This document shows, in pieces, positions 1 through 8,312 of a stretch of DNA of 37,749 nt; the stretch's first letter is position 1, and the number at the start of each line of letters is the position of its first letter. This stretch comes from JBBIWA01 sp037439425 (GTDB lineage: Bacteria > Acidobacteriota > Blastocatellia > RBC074): the NCBI GenBank assembly GCA_037439425.1, contig JBBIWA010000059.1:1-37749 (forward strand). The letters are read 5' to 3'. Made by a program: the position numbers and the translations under genes. The notes under the pieces were generated by a model. The model was given only the letters and a program-made list of their open reading frames with translations. It was not told the DNA's origin and did no database searches.

Positions 1-1
1 C

Positions 2-220
2 GGTTACAGTCAAGGCTCTCTCGCATATGCGTATTGGACGCTATCTCCTCTAACTCAAAGACTCGTTCCAGCTTCTGCTCGCCCAGGCTGGTTCTTCCGT
101 TCGCCGCTGAACCGCCGGCAAGCTCGGCTGTTGAAAGAAGAAGATCGCGAAGACGCTGAAGTGCTACCCCGGCCACTGCGAAAGCGGCCTCGCGCTCACG
201 ACTCTCAAGGACTCATTTGA
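2..220 (+). CDS. Possible C-terminal end of an unrecognised protein (partial)
   Basis: Reading from base 2, a frame stays open for about 72 codons and stops at a TGA at 218-220. The translation has a short hydrophobic start (LAYAYWTLSP) followed by a strongly basic and acidic tail rich in Arg, Glu and Pro. No family is recognised. Two other frames are also open for shorter distances here, so this may be chance. It is listed only because a gene entering from the left edge would look like this. Confidence 0.2.
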   Translation, partial: GYSQGSLAYAYWTLSPLTQRLVPASARPGWFFRSPLNRRQARLLKEEDREDAEVLPRPLRKRPRAHDSQGLI

Positions 221-475
221 AGACTTCAAGCTGAGTAAATCTCGAAAAGCTTCAAAAGTTAAACTTTTGAATGGTCTGATGGCGGGAGTTTAATGCTTTT
301 CACCTCTCCCGCGCTTATTTCAGAACCTCCCAGAGGCTCAAGCGCAGAAACTCTTTGGGCTCACTCAACTATTTACTATTTACAGCCGCATCCGGCCAAG
401 CGGGAATTGCGGGTGTTGCCGACGATGACTTGATTTCGACGGCTCTTTCGGCTACCATCTGTTCTTAACTCTCCC
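221..475. other. Leader region before rimP, no gene seen
   Basis: About 250 bases without a convincing reading frame on either strand. Nothing resembling a tRNA or a mobile element end is visible. The stretch leads into the hairpin at 476-498 and the rimP start, so it probably holds the promoter of the rimP-nusA-infB cluster, but no clear -35/-10 pair could be picked out. Confidence 0.4.
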
Positions 476-498
476 AGTGGGCTTGCGCCCACTTTTTT
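476..498 (+). terminator. Hairpin with T-run upstream of rimP (terminator or attenuator)
   Basis: A perfect 7-bp stem, AGTGGGC (476-482) and GCCCACT (487-493), closes a TTGC loop and runs into a stretch of six T. This is the classical shape of an intrinsic terminator. It lies about 50 bases before the rimP start codon. Similar hairpins are often found in front of rimP operons in other bacteria. It could end an upstream transcript or attenuate the operon. Confidence 0.65.
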
Positions 499-550
499 AC
501 TTATCAGGTTCGTCATTAAATTAAGGATTCACAAGCCTAGAGGTTGGGGA

Positions 551-1015
551 ATGAAGCTGGATCAGCGCATCCAGGAGATCATTGAGCGTGTGACGGCCCG
601 CGAGCATCTAGAGCTGGTGCATGCTGAGATGACAGGGGGAGGCGGCCGGAGCTGTTTGCGCATCTATATTGACAAGCCTGGTGGAGTGACGCACGAGGAT
701 TGCGCCCGAGTCAGTGATCAGGTGGGGCTGATTCTCGATGTCGAAGACCTGATCCCGCATCGTTACATCCTGGAAGTCGCTTCGCCGGGGCTGGATCGTG
801 GCCTCTACAAACCGGCCGATTATGAACGTTTCGCGGGCAATCCCGCGCACATTAAGCTGTCGGAGCCGATTGGTGGACAGAGAAATTTTCACGGCATACT
901 CATCGGCCTGGATCGCACGGGAGAGCTGGCCGCTCTGCTCGAAGATGAGACGGGCAAGCGCCATCGCTTGCCGCTCAGTAAGATCCTCAAAGCCAACGTC
1001 GAGCTGGAACCTTAA
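551..1015 (+). CDS. rimP: Ribosome maturation factor RimP
   Basis: RimP assists assembly of the 30S ribosomal subunit in the cytoplasm. The 154-residue product has the usual length and layout: an N-terminal alpha/beta domain with the family's LRIYIDKPGGVTHEDC region (about 36-51) and the ILEVASPGLDRGL motif (about 73-85), then a small C-terminal barrel-like domain. The ATG at 551 follows a purine-rich GGTTGGGGA stretch. It is the first gene of the rimP-nusA-infB-rbfA cluster, an arrangement conserved across bacteria. The next gene begins within about 80 bases, so the two are probably co-transcribed. Identification rests on both motif and context. Confidence 0.95.
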   Translation: MKLDQRIQEIIERVTAREHLELVHAEMTGGGGRSCLRIYIDKPGGVTHEDCARVSDQVGLILDVEDLIPHRYILEVASPGLDRGLYKPADYERFAGNPAHIKLSEPIGGQRNFHGILIGLDRTGELAALLEDETGKRHRLPLSKILKANVELEP

Positions 1016-1093
1016 GATAGTTGTCATTGGCCATTGATCATTAGTCCCTGGCCAGGGGCTGATGACCAGTGACCGATGACCAGTGGCAACAAA

Positions 1094-2653
1094 ATGAATA
1101 CGTTAAGTTCTATTGCGCAGAACATCGAACAACTGAGCAAAGAGAAGAACATTGATCCGCAGATCATCATCAGCGCCATCGAGGATGCGGTGGTGACGGC
1201 TTCGCGCAAGCAGTTCAAATCGAACGAGAATCTGCAAGCGCGCTATAATCCGGAGACGGGCACCGTCGAACTCTTTGCGGTCAAGGTCGTGGTGGATGAA
1301 GTGGCCGACCCGGCCAAAGAGATAAGTGTGGCGGAAGCCAACGAGCTAGCCGGCGGCGGCGCTGAGGTTGGGGATATGCTTGAATTGCCGCGCCCGATGG
1401 AGGAGCTGGGCCGGATTGCGGCACAGACGGCCAAGCAGATCATACTGCAGAAGGTGCGCGAAGCGGAGCGCAACAACATTTACGAAGAGTATATTGGGCG
1501 CGTGGGCGAGCTGGTCAACGGCTTTGTCAAACGCTTTGAAGGCGGGCGCATCATTGTAGACCTGGGCGGCGGCGTCGAGGCCGTGTTGCCCAAGTCGCAG
1601 CAGTCGCGCGTTGAGACCTTCACGCAGGGGGAACGCATTCGGGTGGTGATTCACAATGTGCATCGAGAGTCCAAAGGGCCGCAGGTCGAAGTCTCGCGCA
1701 CCAGCCCGGAGCTGATCAAACGGCTGTTTGAAATGGAGGTGCCGGAGATCTATGACGGCACGGTGGTGATCAAAACCGCAGTGCGCGAACCGGGTGACCG
1801 CGCCAAGATTGCCGTCGTCTCTAATGAACGCGATGTGGACCCGGTCGGCGCTTGCGTGGGGATGAAAGGCGCGCGCGTACAGTCAATCATTCGTGAGTTG
1901 CGCGGTGAAAAAATCGATATTATTGAATGGTCAGAAGACCCAGCCATCTTCGCCGCCAATGCGCTCTCTCCGGCCAAGGTCAGCAAGGTCACCGTCCTGG
2001 ACTTCGAGAACAAGAAGCTGCAGGTCATGGTTGAATCTGACCAGCAAAGCCTGGCTATCGGCAAACGCGGTCAGAACGTGCGGCTGGCCGCCAGGCTCGT
2101 CGGCTGGGACATCGACATCCGCAGCGAAGAAGAGATGAAGCGCGAAGTGGCTACCCAGATGGAGCAGTTAATCTCCGCACCGGTCGTGCCGCTTTCCTCT
2201 ATCGAGGGGATCACTGCTTCGGATTCTGCTGCGCTGGCCGCGCACGGCATCCAGACCATTGAACAGTTGGCTGAAGCCACTGTGGATGATCTGGCTGAGT
2301 GGTTGGAGCTGAGCTTTGACGAAGCGCAACACCACCTGGAGGCAGCCAGAGCGATTGTCGCTGCGCGCAGGGCTCGCGAAGAAGGACTCCCCAGTGCTCA
2401 AGCACCGGCAACTACCGGCCCTGAAACCGAAGCTGCCACTCTTGCAGATGAAGCTGCCAAGGAGGTATCTCAGACGGCGGAAGAGATGGTCAGCGAGGAG
2501 GCATTTGACGCTGCGGCAGCTCAGTTACCAGTTTCTGCCCTTGAGGTGGCAATCGCCACAGAAGTGGCGCCGGTGGCCGGCACTGCAACCGAAGAGAGTC
2601 GCGAGGCTGGCGCTGAGGCCTCAGAAGCGCCTGCTGAGAGTGGAAATACTTAA
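1094..2653 (+). CDS. nusA: Transcription termination/antitermination factor NusA
   Basis: NusA binds RNA polymerase and nascent RNA and modulates pausing, termination and antitermination. From the ATG at 1094 the product is 519 residues. It shows an N-terminal polymerase-binding region, an S1 domain (about 133-200, YIGRVGELVNGFVKRF onward), two KH domains (about 225-365, with the GACVGMKGARVQ and AIGKRGQNVRLA GxxG loops) and one helix-hairpin-helix C-terminal repeat (about 370-435). An Ala/Glu-rich acidic tail of roughly 90 residues ends the protein. An in-frame ATG at 1076 lies inside a short repeat and adds six residues; neither start has a clear ribosome binding site, and 1094 fits family N-termini better. 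The ylxR gene that often follows nusA is absent. Confidence 0.95.
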   Translation: MNTLSSIAQNIEQLSKEKNIDPQIIISAIEDAVVTASRKQFKSNENLQARYNPETGTVELFAVKVVVDEVADPAKEISVAEANELAGGGAEVGDMLELPRPMEELGRIAAQTAKQIILQKVREAERNNIYEEYIGRVGELVNGFVKRFEGGRIIVDLGGGVEAVLPKSQQSRVETFTQGERIRVVIHNVHRESKGPQVEVSRTSPELIKRLFEMEVPEIYDGTVVIKTAVREPGDRAKIAVVSNERDVDPVGACVGMKGARVQSIIRELRGEKIDIIEWSEDPAIFAANALSPAKVSKVTVLDFENKKLQVMVESDQQSLAIGKRGQNVRLAARLVGWDIDIRSEEEMKREVATQMEQLISAPVVPLSSIEGITASDSAALAAHGIQTIEQLAEATVDDLAEWLELSFDEAQHHLEAARAIVAARRAREEGLPSAQAPATTGPETEAATLADEAAKEVSQTAEEMVSEEAFDAAAAQLPVSALEVAIATEVAPVAGTATEESREAGAEASEAPAESGNT

Positions 2654-2855
2654 ATCCAACTTCAATCGAGGACGCATGTAATTAAACGAATGCAGAGGCT
2701 GGATATGGAAAGGCAGCTGTTGTCAGCGGTTGCTTCTGGAAGTAAGGAGCAAGTGCAGAGTTGAGCAGTGCCCAGGCCAGACTTGAAAGTTAATCCTGAA
2801 ACTGGCAAGCCAGGTCTGAAGTCTGCGTGGAGGCTGCCCTTTCTGAAAGGTATCA
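2654..2855 (+). other. nusA-infB spacer, no ylxR or L7Ae-like gene
   Basis: In many bacteria small genes (ylxR, and ylxQ of the L7Ae family) sit between nusA and infB. Here the 202-base gap holds only a 24-codon frame (2690-2764, MQRLDMERQL...) without a clear ribosome binding site. The stretch around 2798-2830 contains CTGAAACTGG/TCTGAAGTCTG wording like the degenerate repeats in other spacers of this window. Confidence 0.5.
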
Positions 2856-5579
2856 ATGGGTAAGGTCAGGATTTACGAATTAGCAAGAGAACTCAAACTG
2901 GAGAGTCGTAAAGTTATCGAAGACGCCCGGCGTTTGGGAGTAGATGTTAGTGTGGCCTCAAATACCGTGGATGAGGCCGTCGCTGATCGGATTCGCGAAC
3001 AGTATTATCCTAAGAAAGAACAAGCCAGCTCCCAACGGGCTGTGCGCCTGGTGAAAACTCACAAGCCCGCGCCACCGCCAGTCGAAGCTGCACCTAAGGC
3101 CGAACCAGTGATCGGAGAAGAGGCCGCTAGCGCGATGCCGGCTGCTGAGCAACAGCCTATCGCGGCTGAAGACGCTCAACCGGTCAGAGCTGAGCCCGAA
3201 GCGCCAGCCATTTCACCTGGGCCGCCCAAAGCGCGCATCGTCAAACTCCAGCCGCCGCCGGCGCCGGTCCCTGCTGCTGTCCCGGAGCCACCCCCAGCCT
3301 CCGAGGTGGCAGTGGAGCCGGCTGTGGTAGAGTCGCCGCCACCGGAAGGAGCTGTGCCGGAACCGCAGGTGGCAAAGCCAGCGGAACCAGCAGTAGAGTT
3401 GGAACCTGAAGAAGAGAAGACTCTACCACCAGACACCCCCACTGCAGCCGTCCCGCCAGGAACTACCAAAGTTATCCGCCTGGCCACCCCCAAGCCGCGG
3501 CCGGTCCGGCCTGCCACCGAGGAAAAAGAGCAACCGGCGCGCGCCGTCAAAGTCAGAGAGGAAGAGAGTCCTGAGCCAGAAGAAGTGCATCTGTTGCCTT
3601 CCGGGGTGCCGCAGCGCGTGACTTATATCCCGCCACAGGATAGACGTCATAAAGGTCGTCATAGCCATCGTGCGCGCAGCTCTCAGACTGAAAAGTTTCA
3701 GGAAGGGCATCGAGACTTGCGTCCGCCGGTGCTGCGCCCCACGACGAAAATCACCAGGACTTTTGCTCCCTCCGAGCTCAAACCGATTCGCCTGGTTGAA
3801 GGGACCACGGTTCGCTCCTTTGCTGAAAAACTCGATCTCAAGCCCAAGGATGTAGTGGCGGTGTTGCTGGAGCGCGGTGTGATGGCAACCATCAATCAGA
3901 CGCTAAATGTCGAGGTCGCTCAAGAGATAGGGCGCGCCTTTGGCTATGAAGTCACTTTCGCTCCGTTCGAGGATATGATGATCGAAACGGAGTTTGAAAT
4001 GACGCCGGAGGCGATGGAAGACACTGATCCGCGCGCGCCCGTGGTCACCGTGATGGGACACGTGGATCACGGCAAGACCAGTCTGCTCGATGCCATTCGC
4101 GCCACGCGCGTGGCCGAAGGCGAGGCCGGTGGGATCACCCAGCACATAGGGGCCTATTCGGTGACAGTGGCCGATCCTGACCATCCGGGACAGAAGCGCC
4201 GGATAGTCTTCCTCGACACGCCCGGTCACGAAGCCTTCACCAGGATGCGCGCCCGTGGGGCCAGGGTGACCGATATCGTGGTGCTGGTAGTGGCTGCTGA
4301 TGACGGAGTCATGCCGCAAACGATCGAGGCTATCGAGCATGCCAAAGCGGCTGAAGTACCCATCGTAGTGGCGATCAATAAAATTGACAAGCCTGAGGCC
4401 AATCCCGAACGCGTTAAGAAAGAACTGGCTGATCGGGGACTACTCTGGGAAGGGTGGGGCGGCTCGACCACTATGGTCGAAGTATCAGCCAAGAAGAAGC
4501 AGAATATAGAAGCGCTGCTGGAGATGATCTTGCTCACGGCCGATTTGCTCGAACTCAAGGCCAATCCGAAGCGCCGGGCAACCGGCACCGTGCTGGAAGC
4601 GAAGCTGGATCGTGGGCGTGGAGCTGTAGCCACGGTGTTGGTCCAAAACGGCACGCTCCGGGTGGGTGACCCTTTTATCGTGGGCAACTACCACGGGCGG
4701 GCCCGCGCCTTGCTGGATGACCGTGGAGAAGCGATAAAAGAAGCTGGTCCGGCCACTCCCGTCGAGGTGCTGGGTTTGGAGGGGGTGCCTGAGGCTGGAG
4801 ATCAGTTCCAGGTAGTAACCAATATTGCCGAAGCGCAACGGATCTCCGAACTTCGCCAATCACAGGCTCGGGTTGCTTCTCTGGCGCGCACCGCGGCACG
4901 TGGCCTGGATCATCTGGCCGCGCAGATGGAATCAGGTGGAATCAAAGAACTGCTGGTCATTCTCAAGGCCGATGTGCAAGGCTCGGTCGAGGTGCTCAAA
5001 GAGACGCTCAGCAAGCTCTCAACTGACCGGGTGAAGGTGCGCCTGATCCGTTCCGGTGTGGGTGCGATTACCGAATCGGATGTGCTGCTGGCCAGCGCTT
5101 CGCAGGCGACGACTTCAGGCACGGCCACGGTGATCATCGGATTCAATGTCCGGCCTGAGTCGCGAGCCGAGGAGGTCGCCAGGCAAGAAAATGTGGATAT
5201 CCGTCTCCATTCGGTCATTTATAAGGTGGAGGAAGAGATTCGCAACGCGATGATCGGCATGCTGGAGGCCCAGCTCAAGGAGCAGGTCATCGGCAAAGCG
5301 GAAATTCGCCAAGTGATCCGCGTCCCGAAGGTCGGACAGGTCGCCGGCTGCATGGTCGTTGAAGGCTCAGTCAAACGCGGGGCCAAGGCGCGCTTGATTC
5401 GCGACAACATCGTGCTCTTCGAGAGCGAGATAGCCAGCCTGCGCCGCTTCAAAGACGACGTAAGCGAAGTGCAACAGGGATTTGAATGCGGCCTGACGCT
5501 TGAACGCTTCAGCGATTATAAGGTCGGTGATGTGATCGAAGTCTACCTCGTCGAGAAAGTGGTGCCGACGCGGTTATAA
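2856..5579 (+). CDS. infB: Translation initiation factor IF-2
   Basis: IF-2 is the GTPase that brings initiator fMet-tRNA to the 30S subunit and promotes 70S joining. The 907-residue protein starts with the IF2_N helix (VRIYELARELKLESRKVI, 4-21). A long Pro/Ala/Glu-rich linker follows (about 50-250), then a second IF2_N-like segment (about 310-370). The GTPase domain shows G1 GHVDHGKTS (about 399-407), G3 DTPGHEAF and G4 NKID. Domains II, III and IV follow, ending with the EVQQGFECGLTLERFSDYKVGDVIE signature region. Length and domain order are normal for the family apart from the long low-complexity linker. The start is preceded by CTGAAAGG. It is the third gene of the rimP cluster and rbfA follows after 35 bases. 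Confidence 0.96.
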   Translation: MGKVRIYELARELKLESRKVIEDARRLGVDVSVASNTVDEAVADRIREQYYPKKEQASSQRAVRLVKTHKPAPPPVEAAPKAEPVIGEEAASAMPAAEQQPIAAEDAQPVRAEPEAPAISPGPPKARIVKLQPPPAPVPAAVPEPPPASEVAVEPAVVESPPPEGAVPEPQVAKPAEPAVELEPEEEKTLPPDTPTAAVPPGTTKVIRLATPKPRPVRPATEEKEQPARAVKVREEESPEPEEVHLLPSGVPQRVTYIPPQDRRHKGRHSHRARSSQTEKFQEGHRDLRPPVLRPTTKITRTFAPSELKPIRLVEGTTVRSFAEKLDLKPKDVVAVLLERGVMATINQTLNVEVAQEIGRAFGYEVTFAPFEDMMIETEFEMTPEAMEDTDPRAPVVTVMGHVDHGKTSLLDAIRATRVAEGEAGGITQHIGAYSVTVADPDHPGQKRRIVFLDTPGHEAFTRMRARGARVTDIVVLVVAADDGVMPQTIEAIEHAKAAEVPIVVAINKIDKPEANPERVKKELADRGLLWEGWGGSTTMVEVSAKKKQNIEALLEMILLTADLLELKANPKRRATGTVLEAKLDRGRGAVATVLVQNGTLRVGDPFIVGNYHGRARALLDDRGEAIKEAGPATPVEVLGLEGVPEAGDQFQVVTNIAEAQRISELRQSQARVASLARTAARGLDHLAAQMESGGIKELLVILKADVQGSVEVLKETLSKLSTDRVKVRLIRSGVGAITESDVLLASASQATTSGTATVIIGFNVRPESRAEEVARQENVDIRLHSVIYKVEEEIRNAMIGMLEAQLKEQVIGKAEIRQVIRVPKVGQVAGCMVVEGSVKRGAKARLIRDNIVLFESEIASLRRFKDDVSEVQQGFECGLTLERFSDYKVGDVIEVYLVEKVVPTRL

Positions 5580-5614
5580 CCTCAAAGCGCACAGCCCCTG
5601 TGGCAAGATAGCGG

Positions 5615-5980
5615 ATGAGCATGTCATATCGTCCTGAAAGAGTGGCGCATGAGTTAAAGGTGGAGATTGGGGACATCATTGCGCGCCGATTGCACGATCC
5701 GCGCGTCGGTTTCGCCACCATCACTGATGCTCGCGTCAGCCCCGATCTGCGCCACGCCAGAATCTATGTCAGTGTCTTCGGCACACCCCAACAACAACAG
5801 GAGACGATCGCGGCGCTCAACCACGCGGCTGGCTTTATCCGCCGCGCGCTTGGTTCTCGCTTGCGCTTGCGCCGCAGTCCGGAACTGACTTTTACTTTTG
5901 ATCAATCGGTGGAGTACGGTGACAGGATGGCCCGGCTCATCGAGGAAGTGAACAAAGAGAGCTCAGAGCTCAACTCCTGA
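5615..5980 (+). CDS. rbfA: 30S ribosome-binding factor RbfA
   Basis: RbfA is a small KH-fold protein needed for late 16S rRNA processing and 30S maturation. The 121-residue product carries the expected RPERVAHELKVEIGDII start, the DPRVGFATITDARVSPDLRHARIYVSV core (about 28-54) and the SPELTFTFDQSVEYGDRM region near the C-terminus. An alternative ATG two codons later (5621) is possible. The last codons (ESSELNS) are written in the same GAGCTCAGAGCTC wording as the repeat-like spacer that follows, so the repeat seems to have spread into the 3' end of the gene. Confidence 0.95.
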   Translation: MSMSYRPERVAHELKVEIGDIIARRLHDPRVGFATITDARVSPDLRHARIYVSVFGTPQQQQETIAALNHAAGFIRRALGSRLRLRRSPELTFTFDQSVEYGDRMARLIEEVNKESSELNS

Positions 5981-5989
5981 AGATGACTC

Positions 5990-6042
5990 TTCAGAACCTG
6001 AAGTCTGAGCTCTGAAGTTTGAGCTTTGAAGTCTGAGGCCTG
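5990..6042. repeat. Degenerate period-8 tandem repeat between rbfA and nrnA
   Basis: The spacer consists of variations on CTGAAGTCTGAG: CTGAAGTCTGAGCT, CTGAAGTTTGAGCT, TTGAAGTCTGAGGC, CTGAA. Copies drift by a base or two, and the pattern overlaps the last codons of rbfA. Other spacers in the window carry the same kind of wording (1023-1083, 32773-32838, 34340-34385). Confidence 0.7.
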
Positions 6043-6046
6043 AAAT

Positions 6047-7033
6047 ATGCTAAGCCAGGTAATCGATCTGATTGAAAAGCACCAGAATTTCGCCGTCACC
6101 TCCCATGTTCGCCCGGATGGCGATAGTCTCGGCTCCTCTCTTGGTCTTTATTGGATTTTACGCGGGCTGAAGAAAGAGGCCGAAGTAGTGATGTGCGACC
6201 AGGTGCCGCACGCTTATGCGCGCTTACCAGGCGCCGAGGCGGTGCGCGTCATTTCGGATCTGGATCGCGACTACGATGCGGTGTTTGTCATCGAATGCAG
6301 TGATGTCACCCGGCCAGGGCTGCCCCGTCTTAAGGATCAGTTTGTCGTCAACATCGATCATCATTCCACGACGGCTCTCTTTGGCGATGTGAACTGGATC
6401 GATTCAACCGCTGCGGCCGTAGGTGAAATGGTTTACAATCTGGCCAAAGCTATTGGCGCGCGAATCACGCCGGAGCTGGCCAGTTGCGTCTACGCCGCAT
6501 TGCTGACCGACACAGGCTCTTTCCATTTTTCCAACACCACGGAGCGTACTTTCAAGATTGCCAGCGAACTGGTCCGTCACGGTGCTCAGCCCGCCAAGCT
6601 TTCCCAAGAGATCTTCTACTCCCATTCCTATAGCAAGGTGAAACTGGTAGGCGCAGTTTTATCCACCCTGCAGCGCGATGAGTCAGGTCGGATTGCCTGG
6701 ATCACCATGACGAGAAAAGCGATGCAGGAAGCGGGCGCGACCGAAGATGACACGGATGGGATTATCAACTACCCCTTGACGGTTGGGGAAGTGGAAGCAG
6801 CAGCCTTCTTCCGCGAGTTGCCCGGTTCAACTTATCGCATCAGTTTGCGCTCGAAGAATCGCGTCAATGTTGCGCGGGTCGCCGAGCAGTTTGGCGGTGG
6901 TGGTCATTGCAACGCCGCTGGCTTTACCATCACGGCCGATTATGAAGAACTCAGCCGTGCTGTGATCGAGAAGCTAAAAGAAGCCGTCGCCAATGCCCCG
7001 GCGGGTAACGGACGCGAGATCAAGCCGCGCTGA
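6047..7033 (+). CDS. nrnA: DHH/DHHA1 phosphoesterase, NrnA-like oligoribonuclease / pAp phosphatase
   Basis: NrnA-type enzymes degrade very short RNA oligonucleotides and dephosphorylate 3'-phosphoadenosine 5'-phosphate in the cytoplasm. The 328-residue product has the metal-binding DHH motifs: SHVRPDGDSLGS (19-30), VIECSD (about 86-91) and NIDHH (about 102-106). The DHHA1 domain has the FGGGGHCNAAGF substrate-binding motif (about 281-292). Length is typical. In many bacteria nrnA sits directly after rbfA, as here; the truB gene that often follows is not in this window. Activity on pAp versus RNA oligomers cannot be told from sequence alone. Confidence 0.9.
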   Translation: MLSQVIDLIEKHQNFAVTSHVRPDGDSLGSSLGLYWILRGLKKEAEVVMCDQVPHAYARLPGAEAVRVISDLDRDYDAVFVIECSDVTRPGLPRLKDQFVVNIDHHSTTALFGDVNWIDSTAAAVGEMVYNLAKAIGARITPELASCVYAALLTDTGSFHFSNTTERTFKIASELVRHGAQPAKLSQEIFYSHSYSKVKLVGAVLSTLQRDESGRIAWITMTRKAMQEAGATEDDTDGIINYPLTVGEVEAAAFFRELPGSTYRISLRSKNRVNVARVAEQFGGGGHCNAAGFTITADYEELSRAVIEKLKEAVANAPAGNGREIKPR

Positions 7034-7162
7034 GTGAAGGCGGAGGTGAGAGGCCGCCGCATTGGCTAAAACTCGGCCACTGCTTTGTCGAGAGTGAAGC
7101 CGCAAGATGCGGGCGCATCGGGCGCGTTTGAGGCCTGCGCTTTATCTTGGAGAACAAGTCCT

Positions 7163-8152
7163 GTGCCCTTCTTCTTTGATCTTTCATCAGCCCTCCCCAC
7201 GGTGGAACGCAACCCATTTGAGCCGGTCGTGGTGGCTGACGAAGTACCCGTCGCGCCCATCACGGAAGAGATCCCGCCCGAGCCGATCATTGACACCGGC
7301 TTACCCATCCCCTCACATTACAAGATTGATCTGATGAGGGCATTTGTTCAAGACCCCTTTCATCTCTTCGTTCACTGGCAATTGCGTAGTAACCCTTACG
7401 ACCGCCTGCGCCGCATCTTCGCCGAGCCGGAGCTTACCACCTTTCATACCGTGCTCAAGCTGATTGACGAGACCAATAACATTGCAGTCTATTTTGACGC
7501 CGCCTTGGCACGCGAGTATTGGTTTTCGGTCTTTCCGGATCGAGTCTATCGGGTCGAATTGGGGCTGCGTTCGCACAAGCATGGTTACATCAAACTGCTT
7601 TCCTCACAATCGGTGCACACGCCGCGTGGCACTATTTCAGAGGAGGCGGCTGCTGAGCCTGAGTATCAGGTGAGCGCAGAAGAGTATGTGCAGGTGCTGC
7701 GCGAAAGCCATCTCGTGCCCGAGCGCGCCTTCACCGCCGAAGGATTGCTTGCGCTGCGCGCCGAGAGTGAACAAGCGCGCGCTGACTTCTGGGAAGCACT
7801 GCCATCCTCAGTGCGCCGCCTGTTAACGGTGATCGCTGATCTTCAAGCAGGGCGCGAGTACGAGAGAGTATGGGAACGGCTGGGTCAGGAAGAGCTCAAG
7901 GAGATGGTGCGTGAGTTCCTCACCACGCTCAGTCACCTGGGAGATGGTGAGCTGGGATACATGCTTTTGCTGCGCTACCTGCCTGAATTGATGCGCCGCG
8001 CACTGGCGGCTGAAGGGATGATCGAAGTGGATAAACCTCTCGGTCTCTATCTGGCTGAGCAGTTGGGCCAAATGGCTTCGGAGATAGATCTAGCCCCACC
8101 ATCTGAAGTGAGCGCTGCGCCAGGTGAGTGGTTGCCGAGCATGAAGATATAG
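7163..8152 (+). CDS. DUF4912 domain-containing protein
   Basis: The function is unknown. A central segment (about residues 52-150 from the chosen start) matches what is known of DUF4912: YKIDLMRAFVQDPFHLFVHWQL, then a beta-rich region ending VYRVELGLRSHKHGYIKLLSSQSVHTPRG. The C-terminal half is helical. I chose the GTG at 7163 because a GGAG lies 10 bases upstream and the reading starts MPFFFDLSSALP; the frame is open back to a TTG at 7085, but that extension has no ribosome binding site. DUF4912 genes often lie near GH57 glucan branching enzymes, and one follows two genes downstream. A link to glucan metabolism is inferred from that neighbourhood only. Confidence 0.75.
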   Translation: MPFFFDLSSALPTVERNPFEPVVVADEVPVAPITEEIPPEPIIDTGLPIPSHYKIDLMRAFVQDPFHLFVHWQLRSNPYDRLRRIFAEPELTTFHTVLKLIDETNNIAVYFDAALAREYWFSVFPDRVYRVELGLRSHKHGYIKLLSSQSVHTPRGTISEEAAAEPEYQVSAEEYVQVLRESHLVPERAFTAEGLLALRAESEQARADFWEALPSSVRRLLTVIADLQAGREYERVWERLGQEELKEMVREFLTTLSHLGDGELGYMLLLRYLPELMRRALAAEGMIEVDKPLGLYLAEQLGQMASEIDLAPPSEVSAAPGEWLPSMKI

Positions 8153-8208
8153 GTTTCAGTGCCTGGCCGGTGTTAGTGGTCAAGGTCTGACACAACACGC
8201 AGTTTAAC

Positions 8209-8236
8209 TTGACAATCACAGTTGAGATGAAATCAT
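8209..8236 (+). promoter_or_regulatory. Candidate sigma-70 promoter of the 8313 gene
   Basis: A perfect -35 hexamer TTGACA (8209-8214) is followed after 16 bases by AATCAT (8231-8236), a 4/6 match to the -10 consensus. A transcript would start near 8243 and leave about 70 bases of leader before the ATG at 8313. This argues against the longer reading that starts at 8235. Confidence 0.5.
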
Positions 8237-8312
8237 GTGTAGACGCTGGCGAAAGAGCGCCAGCCGTAGCCCCCTGTTGACAATTCGATTTGCTCATAAG
8301 GAAAAGCTACTC

